64,000 nucleotides of DNA from Treponema denticola (GTDB lineage: Bacteria > Spirochaetota > Spirochaetia > Treponematales > Treponemataceae), in contig NZ_CP038800.1 in NCBI RefSeq assembly GCF_024400535.1, forward strand, positions 992,001 to 1,056,000, given 5' to 3'. The notes beneath the pieces were generated by a model. The model saw only the letters and a list, made by a program, of their open reading frames with translations, was not told where the DNA came from and ran no database searches. Shown here in pieces: positions 43,082 to 53,988 of the stretch (position 1 is the first letter of the stretch; each line of letters begins with the position of its first letter). The translations under genes were made by a program, and so were the position numbers.

Positions 43082-43699
43082 ATGGCATTAAGAACAAAAA
43101 ATCCGAATCGCCAAAAAACCGAAGCGATTGAAAGCATCAAAAATGATGTAAAAGCCTCCTCCGCTTTTATTTTTACCGAGTACAGAGGTTTAAAAGTTGA
43201 GCAGATTACCGAGCTCCGTAAAAAGCTCAGGGAAAATGCTTGCACATACAAGGTTGTACGCAATAATTTTGCACGTATTGCTTTTGAAGATGCCGATATT
43301 AAGGATGTAGATTCTTGGTTAACCGGACCTACAGCCTTGGCTATGATTGCAGAAGATGCAAACCTTGCTGCTAAGACCTTGTTTGAATATGCAAAAGATG
43401 CACCCGCTCTTATAATTAAGGGTGCAGTGGTTGACGGTGAAATTTATGATGCCAAGCAAATTGAGGCATTTTCAAAGCTTCCCGGCAAAAAAGATCTTAT
43501 TGCAATGTTTATGTCTACAGTCAATGCTACAACTTCTAAGTTTGTACGCACCTTACAAGCGATTGTGGATAAGGGCGGCCCAGAGGGCGGTGCCCAAGGC
43601 GCAGCTCCCGCAGAAGCAAAAGCTGAAGCTCCTGCTTCAGAGGAAAAAGCGGCTGAACAGCCAGCAGAGTCTGCTCCCGAAGCAGCTCCTGAGGCTTAA
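43082..43699 (+). CDS. rplJ: 50S ribosomal protein L10 with Ala/Glu-rich tail
   Basis: The 205-residue protein has the L10 core (TEAIESIKNDVKASSAFIFTEYRGLKVEQITELRKKLREN...TGPTALA) and a C-terminal helix region that docks the L7/L12 dimers. After about residue 165 comes an Ala/Glu/Pro-rich low-complexity tail (APAEAKAEAPASEE...AAPEA) beyond the usual length of about 165-175. It is the base of the ribosomal stalk. The start is one base after rplA. A hairpin and rplL follow. Confidence 0.96.
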   Translation: MALRTKNPNRQKTEAIESIKNDVKASSAFIFTEYRGLKVEQITELRKKLRENACTYKVVRNNFARIAFEDADIKDVDSWLTGPTALAMIAEDANLAAKTLFEYAKDAPALIIKGAVVDGEIYDAKQIEAFSKLPGKKDLIAMFMSTVNATTSKFVRTLQAIVDKGGPEGGAQGAAPAEAKAEAPASEEKAAEQPAESAPEAAPEA

Positions 43700-43705
43700 A
43701 ACAAG

Positions 43706-43725
43706 CTTTCGGATATTTCCGAAAG
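43706..43725 (+). promoter_or_regulatory. Hairpin between rplJ and rplL
   Basis: CTTTCGGA and TCCGAAAG form an 8-bp stem, and a longer TAAGCAG/CTGCTTA pairing follows at about 43729-43770. It is probably an mRNA processing or stability structure that helps rplL output. Confidence 0.6.
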
Positions 43726-43812
43726 TAGTTAAGCAGTCAGGCTTCAAAAGCTGACCCCCTGTCTGCTTAAGGTGCATTGAGCACAAAAATCTAACTTTAA
43801 GGAGAAGATAAT

Positions 43813-44202
43813 ATGGCAGCATTAACAAATGAACAAATTATTGAAGCAATCGGCGAAAAAACGATTCTCGAACTTTCTGAGCTTATCAAAGCTATGGAAG
43901 AAAAATTCGGCGTAACAGCCGCTGCTCCCGTTGCAGTAGTTGCAGGCGGAGCTGCAGCCGGCGGAGCCGCTGAAGAAGAGAAAACAGAATTCACTGTTAC
44001 TCTTAAAGGTCTTTCCGACCCCGGTAAAAAGATCGGCGTTATCAAGGAAGTTCGAAACGTTATTCCCGGTCTCGGCTTGAAGGAAGCTAAAGAGCTCGTT
44101 GAAGGAGCTCCGAAAGTTCTTAAAGAGGATGTTTCTAAAGAAGAAGCAGCCAAAATTAAGGAAGCTATTACGGCAGCCGGCGGTGAAGTTGAAATTGCTT
44201 AA
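43813..44202 (+). CDS. rplL: 50S ribosomal protein L7/L12
   Basis: The 129-residue protein has the N-terminal dimerisation helix ([32 protein letters not shown]), an Ala/Gly hinge ([21 protein letters not shown]) and the C-terminal factor-binding domain ([43 protein letters not shown]). Four copies per ribosome recruit translation GTPases. A strong RBS (AAGGAGA) fits the higher copy number needed compared with L10. Confidence 0.97.
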   Translation: MAALTNEQIIEAIGEKTILELSELIKAMEEKFGVTAAAPVAVVAGGAAAGGAAEEEKTEFTVTLKGLSDPGKKIGVIKEVRNVIPGLGLKEAKELVEGAPKVLKEDVSKEEAAKIKEAITAAGGEVEIA

Positions 44203-44233
44203 TAAGCAAAATACCGGCTTTATGCCGGACATT

Positions 44234-44262
44234 GTTATGCTTCTTCCAAAGAGAAGCATAAC
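44234..44262 (+). repeat. 11-bp perfect hairpin between rplL and rpoB
   Basis: GTTATGCTTCT and AGAAGCATAAC pair around TCCAAAG; a smaller CCGGC/GCCGG hairpin lies just upstream. Confidence 0.7.
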
Positions 44263-44286
44263 ATTATAAACAATAAGTTTTCTCTA

Positions 44287-44319
44287 AGACTTCCTGTTGG
44301 AATTTCAGGAAGTCTTTTT
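44287..44319 (+). terminator. Attenuator-type terminator before rpoB
   Basis: AGACTTCCTG and CAGGAAGTCT form a 10-bp stem ending in TTTTT, 30 bases before the rpoB start. This is the classic partial terminator that lowers rpoBC relative to rplJL. Confidence 0.8.
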
Positions 44320-44348
44320 GTGATTAAATATAAAATTGGGGGTAAGGG

Positions 44349-47300
44349 ATGTTTGCAAGAGGCCAAAAGATAGATCGAAGGTATTACGGTAAGGATGTTC
44401 CGAATTTTATGGAGCTTCCTAACCTTATAGATATTCAGATTCAATCTTACAATAAATTTTTAAATAAAGAAAAAAAGACAGATACGGCCGAGATTGAGGG
44501 TTTAGAGTCGGTTTTTAATACAACATTTCCGATTGAAAGTATAAATGAAGACATGGCTTTGCAATATCTTTCCTATTCTCTTGATTATGACAGTATTAAA
44601 TTTTCTGAAATTGAATGCAAACAAAAGGGCTTGACATATTCTGTTCCCTTAAAAGCCGAAATAGACTTATTTTTTAAAGAAACTAAGGAAATACGCCGCA
44701 AAAACATTTACATGGGCGATATTCCTCTAATGACGGAAAGAGGAACCTTTATTATCAACGGAGCTGAACGGGTTGTAGTTTCTCAGATTCACCGTTCTCC
44801 AGGTGTAATCTTTTCGCATGAAAAGGGCGTTTACTCAAGCCGTATTATTCCCTACCGAGGAACATGGCTTGAATTTGAAATAGATCAGAAAAAAGAGCTT
44901 ATCTACGCAAAGCTCGACAGTAAAAAGCGAATTTTAGGTACGATATTTTTACGTGCTCTCGGATATGACACAAGAGAAAAAATTATCGACCTTTTCTATA
45001 AGACCAAGACGGCAAAAATATCTTCGGACAGGGCTGAGTATGAGGAGTTAATCGGTCAGGTACTGGCTAGGGATGTCTTTGTTAAGGGTGAAGACGGCGA
45101 AAAACGTAAGATGCATCAAGCCGGTGAAAAAATTCATCCTCACAACATAGATGATTTAATTCAAAATGACGTTAAAAAGATAACGATAATCGACTTTAAA
45201 GGAAAAGACTCTTTAGATTCTCAGATCATCATCAACTGCTTTGAAAGGGAAGAAATCAAGTATACTCCCGATCCGGCCGTAAACGATGAGCCTACAGTTG
45301 AAGATGCCTTAAATGCAGTTTACAGCGTTATCCGCCCCGGAGATCCTATAACCTATGAAAATGCAAAAGAAGATCTGCACAATATGTTCTTTACGGCCCG
45401 CCGATACGACATAGGCAAGGTCGACCGATATAAATTAAACAAAAAATTTGACTATCCGGATGATGTGCAAGGTACAACCTTAATTGAAGAAGACATATTT
45501 AAAACGATGAAACTTTTGATCAAGGTTTACATAGGTGAAGAAGCCATTGACGATATTGACCACTTAGGAAACAGGAGAATTAGGTCAGTCGGCGAAATTA
45601 TGACCGATGTTCTAAAAAAAGCCTTCTCCAGAATGGAGAGAATTGCCCGCGACAGGATGAGCTCTAAGGAAATGGATACCATCAAACCTCAGGACTTAAT
45701 TTCCATTAAGCCCATCGTTGCAGCTATCAAAGAATTCTTCGGAGCAAGCCAGTTATCCCAGTTCATGGATCAGGTAAACCCCTTGGCAGAGCTTACTCAT
45801 AAGCGCCGTCTTAATGCCTTAGGCCCCGGCGGTCTTTCACGCGATAGGGCAGGCTTTGAGGTACGAGAAGTTCACTATACCCACTACGGAAGAATGTGTC
45901 CTATCGAGACCCCTGAAGGTCCGAACATCGGTCTTATCGTTTCTATGGCAAACTATGCCCGTGTAAACGAATACGGCTTTTTGGAAGCTCCCTATGTAAA
46001 GGTTGTAAACGGGGTTGCTACACGCGAAATCGAATACTTGTCCGCAATGGATGAAGACAAGTACTTTATAGGTCAGGTTTCTTCCGCTATCGGAAAGGAC
46101 GGAAAGATTAATACGGATCAAGTTTCGTGCCGAAGGCTTGGAGACTATACTTCAAGAAGCCCGAAAGATATCCAGTATATGGATGTTTCGCCAAAACAGA
46201 TTATATCCGTTTCGGCTTCTCTAATTCCCTTCCTTGAACATGACGACGCTAACCGTGCCCTCATGGGTTCTAACATGCAGCGTCAGGCCGTACCTCTTGT
46301 TTTCCCCGAACCTCCGCGAGTCGGAACCGGTATGGAAAAAAAGTGCGCCTATGATTCGGGTGTTTTGATTAAGGCAAAAAGATCGGGAAAGGTTGAGTTT
46401 GTTTCTTCCGATACGATTATCATAGCCCCCGGAAAGGGAAAAAATAAAGAAGATAAGGACGAATACACTCTCTTAAAATATCAAAGGACGAACCAAGAAA
46501 CCTGTTACCATCAGCGCCCCATCGTCAATGTAGGCGATACGGTTAAGGAAGGACAGCCCATAGCTGACGGTCCTGCAACCTATAACGGAGAATTGGCCCT
46601 AGGCCGAAATATCCTCGTAGGATTCGTTCCTTGGAACGGTTATAACTACGAAGACGCTATCTTAATTTCACGCAGGGTCGTAAAAGAAGATATGTTCACT
46701 TCTATCCATATAAAAGAGCTTTCAACCGATGTTCGGGAAACAAAGCTGGGTGCCGAAAAGATGACCTGCGATATTCCGAATAAGTCCGAAAAGAGCTTGG
46801 ATGACCTCGACAGCGAAGGTATTATCCGCATAGGCTCTAAGGTAAAGCCCGGCGATATCCTTGTCGGAAAGGTTACTCCTAAGAGCGAAAGCGATACAAC
46901 CCCCGAATTTAAGCTCCTTAATTCTATCTTCGGTGAAAAGGCTAAGGAAGTTCGGGATACCTCCCTGCGTGTTCCCCATGGAACCGAGGGAACGGTTATC
47001 GATGTTCAGCGCTTAAAGAGGGATCAGGGAGATGACTTGAGCCCCGGTGTAGATGAAGTTGTAAAGGTCTTGATCGCAACAAAACGAAAACTCCGCGAGG
47101 GAGATAAAATGGCAGGCCGCCACGGAAACAAGGGTCTTGTAGCCAGAATTCTCCCCGAAGAAGATATGCCCTACATGGAAGACGGAACGCCTCTTGATAT
47201 TTGTCTAAACCCGCTCGGTGTTCCTTCTCGAATGAACATCGGCCAGATTTTGGAATCGGAGCTGGGCCTTGCAGGATTAAAGTTGAATGAGTGGTACGAG

Positions 47301-47852
47301 TCTCCGGTTTTTGAGTCTCCCAGTATGGAACAGATTGAAGCAAAACTTAAAGAAGCCGGCTATCCTACCAGCTCTAAGGTAAAACTCCGAGACGGCTTAA
47401 CCGGCCGCCTCTTTGAAAACGAGGTATTTGTCGGGGTTATCTACTTCTTAAAGCTGGCTCACTTGGTAGACGACAAAATGCATGCCCGATCAACAGGCCC
47501 CTATTCTCTTGTTACCCAGCAGCCCTTGGGCGGTAAGGCTCAATTCGGCGGTCAGCGCTTGGGAGAAATGGAAGTTTGGGCACTTGAAGCTTACGGTGCA
47601 GCTAACACCTTGCAGGAACTTATTACAATCAAGTCCGACGATATGCACGGACGATCTAAAATATATGAATCCATCGTTAAGGGCGAGCCTTCAAGCTCTG
47701 CCGGTATTCCCGAATCCTTTAACGTATTGGTACAGGAATTAAGAGGTTTAGCTCTCGACTTTACAATCTATGATGCAAAGGGTCAGCAGATTCCTTTAAC
47801 CGAAAGAGATGAAGAGCTAATTAAACGCGAAAAAACAAGTACTAACTTTTAA
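44349..47852 (+). CDS. rpoB: RNA polymerase beta subunit, with Asn at the Rif 531 position
   Basis: The 1,167-residue protein covers the full beta subunit: the N-terminal [20 protein letters not shown], the Rif pocket [21 protein letters not shown] followed by [19 protein letters not shown], and the C-terminal [17 protein letters not shown] and [33 protein letters not shown] segments. It is the catalytic half-core of RNA polymerase. Residue 489 (E. coli S531) is Asn, and known treponemes with N531 are naturally rifampicin resistant. Length is about 15% below the E. coli protein, consistent with missing lineage inserts. No intein or frameshift is seen. It is transcribed with rpoC, 24 bases apart. 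Confidence 0.97.
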   Translation: MFARGQKIDRRYYGKDVPNFMELPNLIDIQIQSYNKFLNKEKKTDTAEIEGLESVFNTTFPIESINEDMALQYLSYSLDYDSIKFSEIECKQKGLTYSVPLKAEIDLFFKETKEIRRKNIYMGDIPLMTERGTFIINGAERVVVSQIHRSPGVIFSHEKGVYSSRIIPYRGTWLEFEIDQKKELIYAKLDSKKRILGTIFLRALGYDTREKIIDLFYKTKTAKISSDRAEYEELIGQVLARDVFVKGEDGEKRKMHQAGEKIHPHNIDDLIQNDVKKITIIDFKGKDSLDSQIIINCFEREEIKYTPDPAVNDEPTVEDALNAVYSVIRPGDPITYENAKEDLHNMFFTARRYDIGKVDRYKLNKKFDYPDDVQGTTLIEEDIFKTMKLLIKVYIGEEAIDDIDHLGNRRIRSVGEIMTDVLKKAFSRMERIARDRMSSKEMDTIKPQDLISIKPIVAAIKEFFGASQLSQFMDQVNPLAELTHKRRLNALGPGGLSRDRAGFEVREVHYTHYGRMCPIETPEGPNIGLIVSMANYARVNEYGFLEAPYVKVVNGVATREIEYLSAMDEDKYFIGQVSSAIGKDGKINTDQVSCRRLGDYTSRSPKDIQYMDVSPKQIISVSASLIPFLEHDDANRALMGSNMQRQAVPLVFPEPPRVGTGMEKKCAYDSGVLIKAKRSGKVEFVSSDTIIIAPGKGKNKEDKDEYTLLKYQRTNQETCYHQRPIVNVGDTVKEGQPIADGPATYNGELALGRNILVGFVPWNGYNYEDAILISRRVVKEDMFTSIHIKELSTDVRETKLGAEKMTCDIPNKSEKSLDDLDSEGIIRIGSKVKPGDILVGKVTPKSESDTTPEFKLLNSIFGEKAKEVRDTSLRVPHGTEGTVIDVQRLKRDQGDDLSPGVDEVVKVLIATKRKLREGDKMAGRHGNKGLVARILPEEDMPYMEDGTPLDICLNPLGVPSRMNIGQILESELGLAGLKLNEWYESPVFESPSMEQIEAKLKEAGYPTSSKVKLRDGLTGRLFENEVFVGVIYFLKLAHLVDDKMHARSTGPYSLVTQQPLGGKAQFGGQRLGEMEVWALEAYGAANTLQELITIKSDDMHGRSKIYESIVKGEPSSSAGIPESFNVLVQELRGLALDFTIYDAKGQQIPLTERDEELIKREKTSTNF

Positions 47853-47876
47853 CGGAAGTAAGGAGAGGGAAAGATT

Positions 47877-50800
47877 ATGAGAGATATACAGGATTTTGAC
47901 AGCTTGATGATAAGGCTTGCTTCACCCGACACTATAAGGGCTTGGTCCTATGGGGAAGTCAAAAAGCCTGAAACAATCAATTACCGAACCTTGCGTCCGG
48001 AGAGGGACGGTTTATTTTGCGAAAGAATATTCGGAACCACAAAGGAATGGGAATGTTTTTGCGGAAAGTTTAAATCAATCCGTTATAAGGGCGTTATCTG
48101 CGACCGCTGCGGTGTTGAGGTTACTCACTTTAAGGTCCGCCGTGAACGCATGGGACATATAGAACTTGCAGCTCCCGTTTCTCATATTTGGTATTACCGC
48201 TCGGTACCTAGCCGAATGGGACTTTTGCTTAACCTACAGGTTGCAGCCCTCAGGTCTGTTTTGTACTATGAAAAATACATCGTTATAGATGCAAACGATA
48301 CCGACTTGGAACCCATGCAGCTTTTAACCGAAGATGAGTACAGGGATGCCCACGAACGCTATGGAGCCGCCTTTACTGCCGGCATGGGAGCAGGGGCTAT
48401 TAAAACCCTTCTTCAAAACATAAATTTAGATGAGCTTGCTGCCCAGCTTCGTGCTAAGATGATTGAAAAAGGTGCAAAAAGCGATCAACGCCTTTTGCGT
48501 AGAATCGAAATAGTCGAAAATTTTAGAGCATCGGGCAACAAACCCGAATGGATGATTCTTGATGTTATTCCGGTTATTCCTCCGGATTTACGCCCCATGG
48601 TTCAGCTTGACGGAGGCCGCTTTGCAACCTCCGACCTCAATGACTTGTATCGAAGGGTTATTCACAGAAACAGCCGTTTGAGTAAGCTCATGGAATTAAA
48701 GGCCCCAGATATTATTATCAGAAACGAAAAGAGAATGCTCCAAGAAGCGGTTGATGCCTTATTCGATAACTCAAAGCGCAAAAAGGCTATTAAGGGAGCT
48801 TCAAACAGACCTCTAAAATCTATTTCGGATCTTTTAAAGGGAAAGCAGGGAAGGTTCCGCCAAAACCTATTAGGTAAGCGTGTCGACTATTCAGGCCGAT
48901 CCGTTATCGTTGTAGGCCCTGAGCTTAAACTTTGGCAGTGCGGTCTGCCCACTAAGATGGCCTTGGAGCTGTTTAAGCCCTTTATAATGAAAAAACTTGT
49001 TCAAAAGGAAGTTGTTTCCAATATTAAAAAGGCAAAACTCCTTGTAGAACAGGAAGCTGCTGAAGTTTTTGCAGTTCTTGACGAGGTTGTAAGCGAGCAT
49101 CCGGTTCTTTTAAACCGTGCTCCGACCCTTCACAGGCTTGGCATTCAGGCCTTTGAACCCGTTTTGGTAGAAGGAAAGGCTATCCGCCTCCATCCTCTTG
49201 TATGTAAGGCCTTTAATGCCGACTTTGACGGCGACCAGATGGCTATCCACGTTCCGCTTACTCAGGCGGCTCAAATGGAGTGCTGGACACTGATGCTTTC
49301 AGCCCGAAACCTTCTTGACCCTGCAAACGGAAAAACAATAGTTTTCCCGACACAGGATATGGTTCTGGGCCTTTACTATCTTACAAAGGAAAGAGCTCTG
49401 CCTGAGGGTAAAAAAGAGCGCCTTTATTCTTCCGTTGCAGAAGTTTTGATGGCCGCAGAATGTCATGCTGTCGGCTGGCAGGAACCCGTTTTAATCGACT
49501 ATGAAACGGAACCCGGCAAGATTGAAACCGTAAGGACTACACCGGGAAGGATTTTATTTAATGAAGAAATGCCCGAAGGCGTTCCCTTTACAAATGATGC
49601 TTTAAACGATAAAAAAATACGAAAACTTATAGAAGAGGTCTTTAAGGATAAGGGGCCATGGCTGGCTGTTCAGCTTTTGGACAAGCTCAAGGCTGTCGGT
49701 TATAAGTATGCCACATATTTCGGGGCGACTTTGAGTATGGAAGACATGATTATTCCTCCTGAGAAGGCCGGAATGCTCGAAAAAGCCAACAAAGAGGTTT
49801 TGGAAATCTATAACCAGTATAAGGGCGGCCACATTACCCAAGAAGAGCGCTATAACCGTGTGGTTGACGTTTGGCAGAAGACAAACTCCAATCTTAAAGA
49901 GATTCTTATGAACCGTCTGCAAGAAGATAAGGGCGGATTTAACACCATCCACATGATGGCTACATCGGGTGCCCGCGGTAATAAGGATCAGATAAATCAG
50001 CTTGCCGGAATGCGAGGACTTATGTCCAAGCCTACGGGAGACATCATCGAACTTCCGATTAGATCGAACTTTAAAGAAGGCTTAAATGTTATGGAATTCT
50101 TTATTTCGACTAACGGTGCCCGAAAAGGTTTGACCGATACGGCTCTTAAAACATCTGACGCAGGTTACCTGACCCGCCGTCTGGTTGATATTGCCCAAAA
50201 CGTAGTTGTAAACGAAGAAGACTGCGGTACCATTAACGGTATCGAATATGCCGCAATTAAACGCGGAGACGAAATCCGCGAATCCTTGAGCGAGCGTATT
50301 GCCGGAAAATACACTCTGGAAAGGGTTATTCACCCCATTACGGGAGAGCTTCTTATCGATGTAAACGAATATATTACCGATGAAACAGCTAAGAAGATAG
50401 AAGAAGCCGGTGTTGAAACCGTTAAGCTCCGCACCGTTTTAACCTGCGAATCCAAGCACGGTGTTTGCGTAAAATGTTACGGACGGGATCTTGCCCGAAA
50501 CAGGATTGTCCGAATAGGGGAGGCTGTAGGTATTATCGCAGCCCAGTCCATCGGTCAGCCCGGTACTCAGCTTACGATGCGTACATTCCATGAAGGCGGT
50601 ACGGCTTCTAAAAATGTTGAAGAGAACAGAATCGTATTTAACGATTATTCTATCATCGTTCGCGGTATAAAGGGGTCTTATGTAACCCTTAAAAACGGCC
50701 ACTTCCTCTTTACAAGAAAGGGCGAGTTTACCTTCAGCAGGGTATTGAACGAATATGCTCTTAAAAAAGGTGAAACAGCTCTTGTAAGTACAGGCACAAG

Positions 50801-52151
50801 GGTAGTAAAGGGTAATCCTCTTTATACATTAAAGAACGGAAAGGAAGTGCTTTCAGAAAATATAGCCATTGCCGAGGTCAGAGATAATATTATCTATTTG
50901 ACAGGTCAAGAGCAGACAATAGAGATAAGAAACGGTTCAGAGGTTATAGTAAAAGAAAATGATGTTATAAAGGCCGGAGAAACGGTCGGTACCTTCGACC
51001 CCTTCGCCGATCCTATTTTAGCTGAATATGACGGCTTTGTCCGCTTTGAAGATATTCTTCCCGGTACAACCCTAAAAGAAGAAGCAGATGAAGAGACAGG
51101 CGTTGTCGAAAAGCGAATAAGCGACGCTCACTTTGATAAAATGCAGCCCCGTATCTTTATCTCAGATGAATCGGGTAACCCCGTAGGTGAGGACTCTTAC
51201 TTCCTCCCCGGAGGTGCTCAGCTTTTGGTTGAAGAAGGTCAGGAAATTAAGGCCGGTGCAATCCTTGCAAAGATAGCAAAAGAGTCGGTAAAGACAAAGG
51301 ATATTACAGGAGGTCTTCCTAGAGTTTCGGAACTCCTTGAAGCCCGCAGACCAAAGTCCCCAGCCGTTCTTGCCGCTATAGCAGGTGTTGTTACCATAAA
51401 GAAAGGCTTACTCAAAGGCAAGAGAACTATTGTGGTTAAAGACGAATACGGTCATGATGTAAAGCACTTGGTCCCTATCGGAAAGAGAATGCTTGTCCGT
51501 GACGGAGATACTGTAAAAGCTGGAGAGCCCTTGTGTGACGGCAGCTTTGATCCGCATGATATTTTAAATATCCTCGGTGAAAATGCTCTTCAAAACTACT
51601 TGATGAAGGAAATCAAGGAAGTTTACGATGCTCAGGGTGTTACCATCAACGATAAACATGTGGGTATAATCGTCCGTCAGATGCTCCGAAAGGTAAAGAT
51701 TGTTTCGGTTGGAGATACCAAGTTTATCTTTGACCAGCAGATAGATAAATACCGCTTCCATGAGGAAAATAAGAGGGTTAAGGAAGAAGGAGGTCAGCCT
51801 GCAGTTGCCCGTCCTATGTTCCAAGGAATTACAAAGGCAGCCTTAAACATCGACTCCTTTATTTCTGCCGCTTCTTTCCAAGAAACCACGAAGGTTCTTA
51901 CAAATGCCGCTATTGCAGGCTCTTCGGATGAGCTTCGCGGTCTAAAAGAGAACGTAATTATCGGCCACCTTATTCCTGCCGGAACAGGGATGAAGCAGTA
52001 CCGAGATATTAAACTTTTCGATAAAAACAAGAGCGACTTGGATATTCAGATGAACGAAATCCTTGAACGCCGAAGACTTGAAGCGGAAGCTGCTCAAGCC
52101 CTTGAAGAAAAAGAACTTATCGAAGAAGAAAGCTTTTTGGATGATCTCTAG
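47877..52151 (+). CDS. rpoC: RNA polymerase beta' subunit
   Basis: The 1,424-residue protein has the N-terminal zinc ribbon ([23 protein letters not shown]), the catalytic magnesium motif [12 protein letters not shown] (about residues 445-456), the trigger and bridge region ([19 protein letters not shown], then [20 protein letters not shown]) and the second zinc cluster ([16 protein letters not shown]). It completes the RNA polymerase core. The C-terminal region includes the usual Lys/Glu-rich helix end. AAGGAGAG precedes the ATG. Two hairpins after the stop end the operon. Confidence 0.97.
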   Translation: MRDIQDFDSLMIRLASPDTIRAWSYGEVKKPETINYRTLRPERDGLFCERIFGTTKEWECFCGKFKSIRYKGVICDRCGVEVTHFKVRRERMGHIELAAPVSHIWYYRSVPSRMGLLLNLQVAALRSVLYYEKYIVIDANDTDLEPMQLLTEDEYRDAHERYGAAFTAGMGAGAIKTLLQNINLDELAAQLRAKMIEKGAKSDQRLLRRIEIVENFRASGNKPEWMILDVIPVIPPDLRPMVQLDGGRFATSDLNDLYRRVIHRNSRLSKLMELKAPDIIIRNEKRMLQEAVDALFDNSKRKKAIKGASNRPLKSISDLLKGKQGRFRQNLLGKRVDYSGRSVIVVGPELKLWQCGLPTKMALELFKPFIMKKLVQKEVVSNIKKAKLLVEQEAAEVFAVLDEVVSEHPVLLNRAPTLHRLGIQAFEPVLVEGKAIRLHPLVCKAFNADFDGDQMAIHVPLTQAAQMECWTLMLSARNLLDPANGKTIVFPTQDMVLGLYYLTKERALPEGKKERLYSSVAEVLMAAECHAVGWQEPVLIDYETEPGKIETVRTTPGRILFNEEMPEGVPFTNDALNDKKIRKLIEEVFKDKGPWLAVQLLDKLKAVGYKYATYFGATLSMEDMIIPPEKAGMLEKANKEVLEIYNQYKGGHITQEERYNRVVDVWQKTNSNLKEILMNRLQEDKGGFNTIHMMATSGARGNKDQINQLAGMRGLMSKPTGDIIELPIRSNFKEGLNVMEFFISTNGARKGLTDTALKTSDAGYLTRRLVDIAQNVVVNEEDCGTINGIEYAAIKRGDEIRESLSERIAGKYTLERVIHPITGELLIDVNEYITDETAKKIEEAGVETVKLRTVLTCESKHGVCVKCYGRDLARNRIVRIGEAVGIIAAQSIGQPGTQLTMRTFHEGGTASKNVEENRIVFNDYSIIVRGIKGSYVTLKNGHFLFTRKGEFTFSRVLNEYALKKGETALVSTGTRVVKGNPLYTLKNGKEVLSENIAIAEVRDNIIYLTGQEQTIEIRNGSEVIVKENDVIKAGETVGTFDPFADPILAEYDGFVRFEDILPGTTLKEEADEETGVVEKRISDAHFDKMQPRIFISDESGNPVGEDSYFLPGGAQLLVEEGQEIKAGAILAKIAKESVKTKDITGGLPRVSELLEARRPKSPAVLAAIAGVVTIKKGLLKGKRTIVVKDEYGHDVKHLVPIGKRMLVRDGDTVKAGEPLCDGSFDPHDILNILGENALQNYLMKEIKEVYDAQGVTINDKHVGIIVRQMLRKVKIVSVGDTKFIFDQQIDKYRFHEENKRVKEEGGQPAVARPMFQGITKAALNIDSFISAASFQETTKVLTNAAIAGSSDELRGLKENVIIGHLIPAGTGMKQYRDIKLFDKNKSDLDIQMNEILERRRLEAEAAQALEEKELIEEESFLDDL

Positions 52152-52153
52152 GA

Positions 52154-52273
52154 TTAGGGGAGGAAGGACACCCCGACAGAACAGGTTTGCCTTGAAGCTG
52201 CGCTGGCTGTACCTTTCCTCCCCTAAAACCCCTCCTTCCTTTTCCGTCTGCCAAAGGGCTTGCTGCCCTTTGG
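52154..52273 (+). terminator. Two-hairpin region after rpoC
   Basis: TTAGGGGAGGAAGG (52154-52167) and CCTTTCCTCCCCTAA (52212-52226) make a long stem with one bulge around a 44-base loop. CCAAAGGGC/GCCCTTTGG (52251-52273) is a second 9-bp stem. No clear T run follows either, so termination may rely on another factor. Confidence 0.55.
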
Positions 52274-52375
52274 AATCCCGCAAATTATCATAGGATTTAG
52301 GTTACTCTTTGGTTGAGATTGAAACAAAAGGATTAAAGTAAATTCAAAGATTGGGAAGTAATTTTTTTTTCAGCA

Positions 52376-52404
52376 TTGACATATTTGAGGTTTTAAAGTA
52401 TTAT
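52376..52404 (+). promoter_or_regulatory. Promoter of the GIN-domain lipoprotein
   Basis: TTGACA (52376-52381), a 17-base spacer and TATTAT (52399-52404) lie just before an AAGGAG ribosome site. Confidence 0.75.
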
Positions 52405-52434
52405 TATAAAAGAAACTTATCTTAAGGAGTTTTT

Positions 52435-53187
52435 ATGAATAAAGTCAAAGTAATCGGTGTTGTAAAAGCTTACGCAATAACAGCCCTTTTTATTATTTGT
52501 ATCGGCTGCCGATCTTTTTCCGGTTCGGACGAAGTCATTAAAGGAAACGGAAAGATGGAAACTAAATCATTCCCTGAAAGCGGTTTTAATACTGTTTGCA
52601 TCAAGGGCGGTTGGACTGCCGATATACGGTATAGCGAAACCTTTTCCATTCAAATTGAAACGGATGAAAATATTTTCCCCTATTTGGATATATCTCTTAC
52701 AGGTACCACTCTTAACATCGGTTTTAAGTCTGGATACAGATACAGCATATCACCGACTCAGTGTAAAGTTTCTATCACAATGCCTGCTTTAATAAAGTTG
52801 CAGACGTTCGGTTCACTTACAGCTGTCATTTCATCATTCAATATGCCTGAAGATTCAATGTCGATAGATATCTCAGGCAGCGGTAATATTACCGCACGCG
52901 ATATTACGGTAAACACTCTAAAAGTGGACGTATCCGGCTCAGGCGATTTTTCCGCAACAGGGAAAGCTCAAAATATAAACGCTGTTATTTCCGGTTCCGG
53001 AGACATAAAAACAACCGATTTTGAGACCGAAAAGGCGGATATTTCAGTTTCAGGCTCCGGTTCTGCAAAAGTATGGGTTATACGGCATTTAAAAGCCGAT
53101 ATAGGCGGCTCCGGTTCCATCCGTTATAAGGGTAATCCTGTTGTTGAGACTAAAAGTTCAGGCAGCGGCCGCATATCTTCTCTTTAA
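52435..53187 (+). CDS. Lipoprotein with GIN (DUF2807, auto-transporter adhesin head-like) domain
   Basis: The 250-residue protein has a lipoprotein-type signal (MNKVKVIGVVKAYAITALFIICIGC) and a right-handed beta-solenoid GIN domain with five regularly spaced (S/G)GSG turns (SGSGNITA, SGSGDFSA, SGSGDIKT, SGSGSAKV, GGSGSIRY). Such domains occur in secreted or membrane-anchored proteins of unknown, probably adhesive, role. A near-consensus promoter and RBS make it a stand-alone, well-expressed gene. It lies between the RNA polymerase operon and element B. Confidence 0.82.
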   Translation: MNKVKVIGVVKAYAITALFIICIGCRSFSGSDEVIKGNGKMETKSFPESGFNTVCIKGGWTADIRYSETFSIQIETDENIFPYLDISLTGTTLNIGFKSGYRYSISPTQCKVSITMPALIKLQTFGSLTAVISSFNMPEDSMSIDISGSGNITARDITVNTLKVDVSGSGDFSATGKAQNINAVISGSGDIKTTDFETEKADISVSGSGSAKVWVIRHLKADIGGSGSIRYKGNPVVETKSSGSGRISSL

Positions 53188-53207
53188 AAAGTTATGAAGG
53201 CTTATTT

Positions 53208-53353
53208 TTGACAATGCAGATGGCATTGTCAAAAAACGCTGTCGAGTTTGCCTTTCGACAAACATCGCTTTATTGTATGCCGTTTCTCACTGACGTTACG
53301 AAACGGCGAATTGAACAGCTTCCAAAATTGATATTTTGTTCAGCTGTTCAATT
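53208..53353 (+). ncRNA. Modular multi-hairpin element B (5' leader of the ICMT-like gene)
   Basis: In order: stem TTGACAATGC/GCATTGTCAA; GTCG, AGTTTGCCTTT, CGAC; linker AAACATCGC; stem GCCGTTTC/GAAACGGC with a TCACT loop; long stem AATTGAACAGCT/AGCTGTTCAATT enclosing CAAAAT-TGAT-ATTTTG. Element A (30445-30598) has the same plan with other stem sequences that pair. It is on the strand of the following gene and ends 22 bases before its ATG. Confidence 0.7.
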
Positions 53354-53375
53354 TTAAGGAAGGATTTTATATAGG

Positions 53376-53876
53376 ATGAAAAAAGAAAACCAAGAACATC
53401 TCCCTGTTATGGGGGTAGGGCCGGTGTGTATTGCAATTATGATTGCGTTCACCGCTGCAGGGATTGCGCTTGTCAAATTCAATATGCTTACAAGCGGCTA
53501 TGTTGGCGGCGGGGTCATTACGGTTCTTTTTGTAATTGCCGGAATCTTGTGTATTGCAGGCGGTATTATCTTGTGGTACGCTGCGGTATTCAGTGCCAAG
53601 ATCGACATCACGATAAAATCGAACCGGCTTGAAACCGGCGGCGTGTATGCCATCGTGCGTAATCCCATTTATTCCGCTTTTTTGTTTATCTGTATCGGTG
53701 CTCTGCTATTCTGCCGGAATTGGTATGTATTGATTTTGCCGCCGCTCTTTTGGGTATACCTTACCGTGTTTATGAAGCTCACGGAAGAAAGATGGCTTTC
53801 AGAACGCTTCGGCGAGGAATATAAAGCTTATAGTAAACGGGTCAACCGCTTTATTCCGTGGAGAAAGAATACATAA
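53376..53876 (+). CDS. Isoprenylcysteine carboxyl methyltransferase (ICMT)-like membrane protein
   Basis: The 166-residue protein has about four membrane helices and the PEMT/ICMT signature LETGGVYAIVRNPIYSAF (about residues 88-105), followed by the C-terminal LTEERWLSERFGEEYKAYSKRVNRFIPW. The bacterial family members are integral membrane methyltransferases using S-adenosylmethionine; the bacterial substrate is usually unknown. RBS AAGGAAGG precedes the ATG. Its leader carries element B, suggesting post-transcriptional control. Confidence 0.82.
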   Translation: MKKENQEHLPVMGVGPVCIAIMIAFTAAGIALVKFNMLTSGYVGGGVITVLFVIAGILCIAGGIILWYAAVFSAKIDITIKSNRLETGGVYAIVRNPIYSAFLFICIGALLFCRNWYVLILPPLFWVYLTVFMKLTEERWLSERFGEEYKAYSKRVNRFIPWRKNT

Positions 53877-53971
53877 TCAATTGGTAATGGATAATTTGTA
53901 ATTGGTAATTAAAGTAGCCTACGTACGGTATGCGGTAATTACACATTAAACATTACAAATTATCAATTGAT
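53876..53971. repeat. MITE-like inverted-repeat element (copy 2 of the ATTGGTARTGG repeat)
   Basis: Left arm ATCAATTGGTAATGG then ATAATTTGTAAT; the right arm read in reverse is ATCAATTGATAATTTGTAAT, so the arms match except for a 7-base gap. The core matches the repeat at 12512-12552. The 96-bp span overlaps the final base of the ICMT-like stop codon. Confidence 0.7.
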
Positions 53972-53988
53972 ATAAGGGAGGTTTATTT

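Noticed and set aside
44235-47343. Long minus-strand frames antisense to rpoB and the ribosomal protein genes
   Set aside because: They are shadows of strongly coding genes and show no RBS or family similarity.
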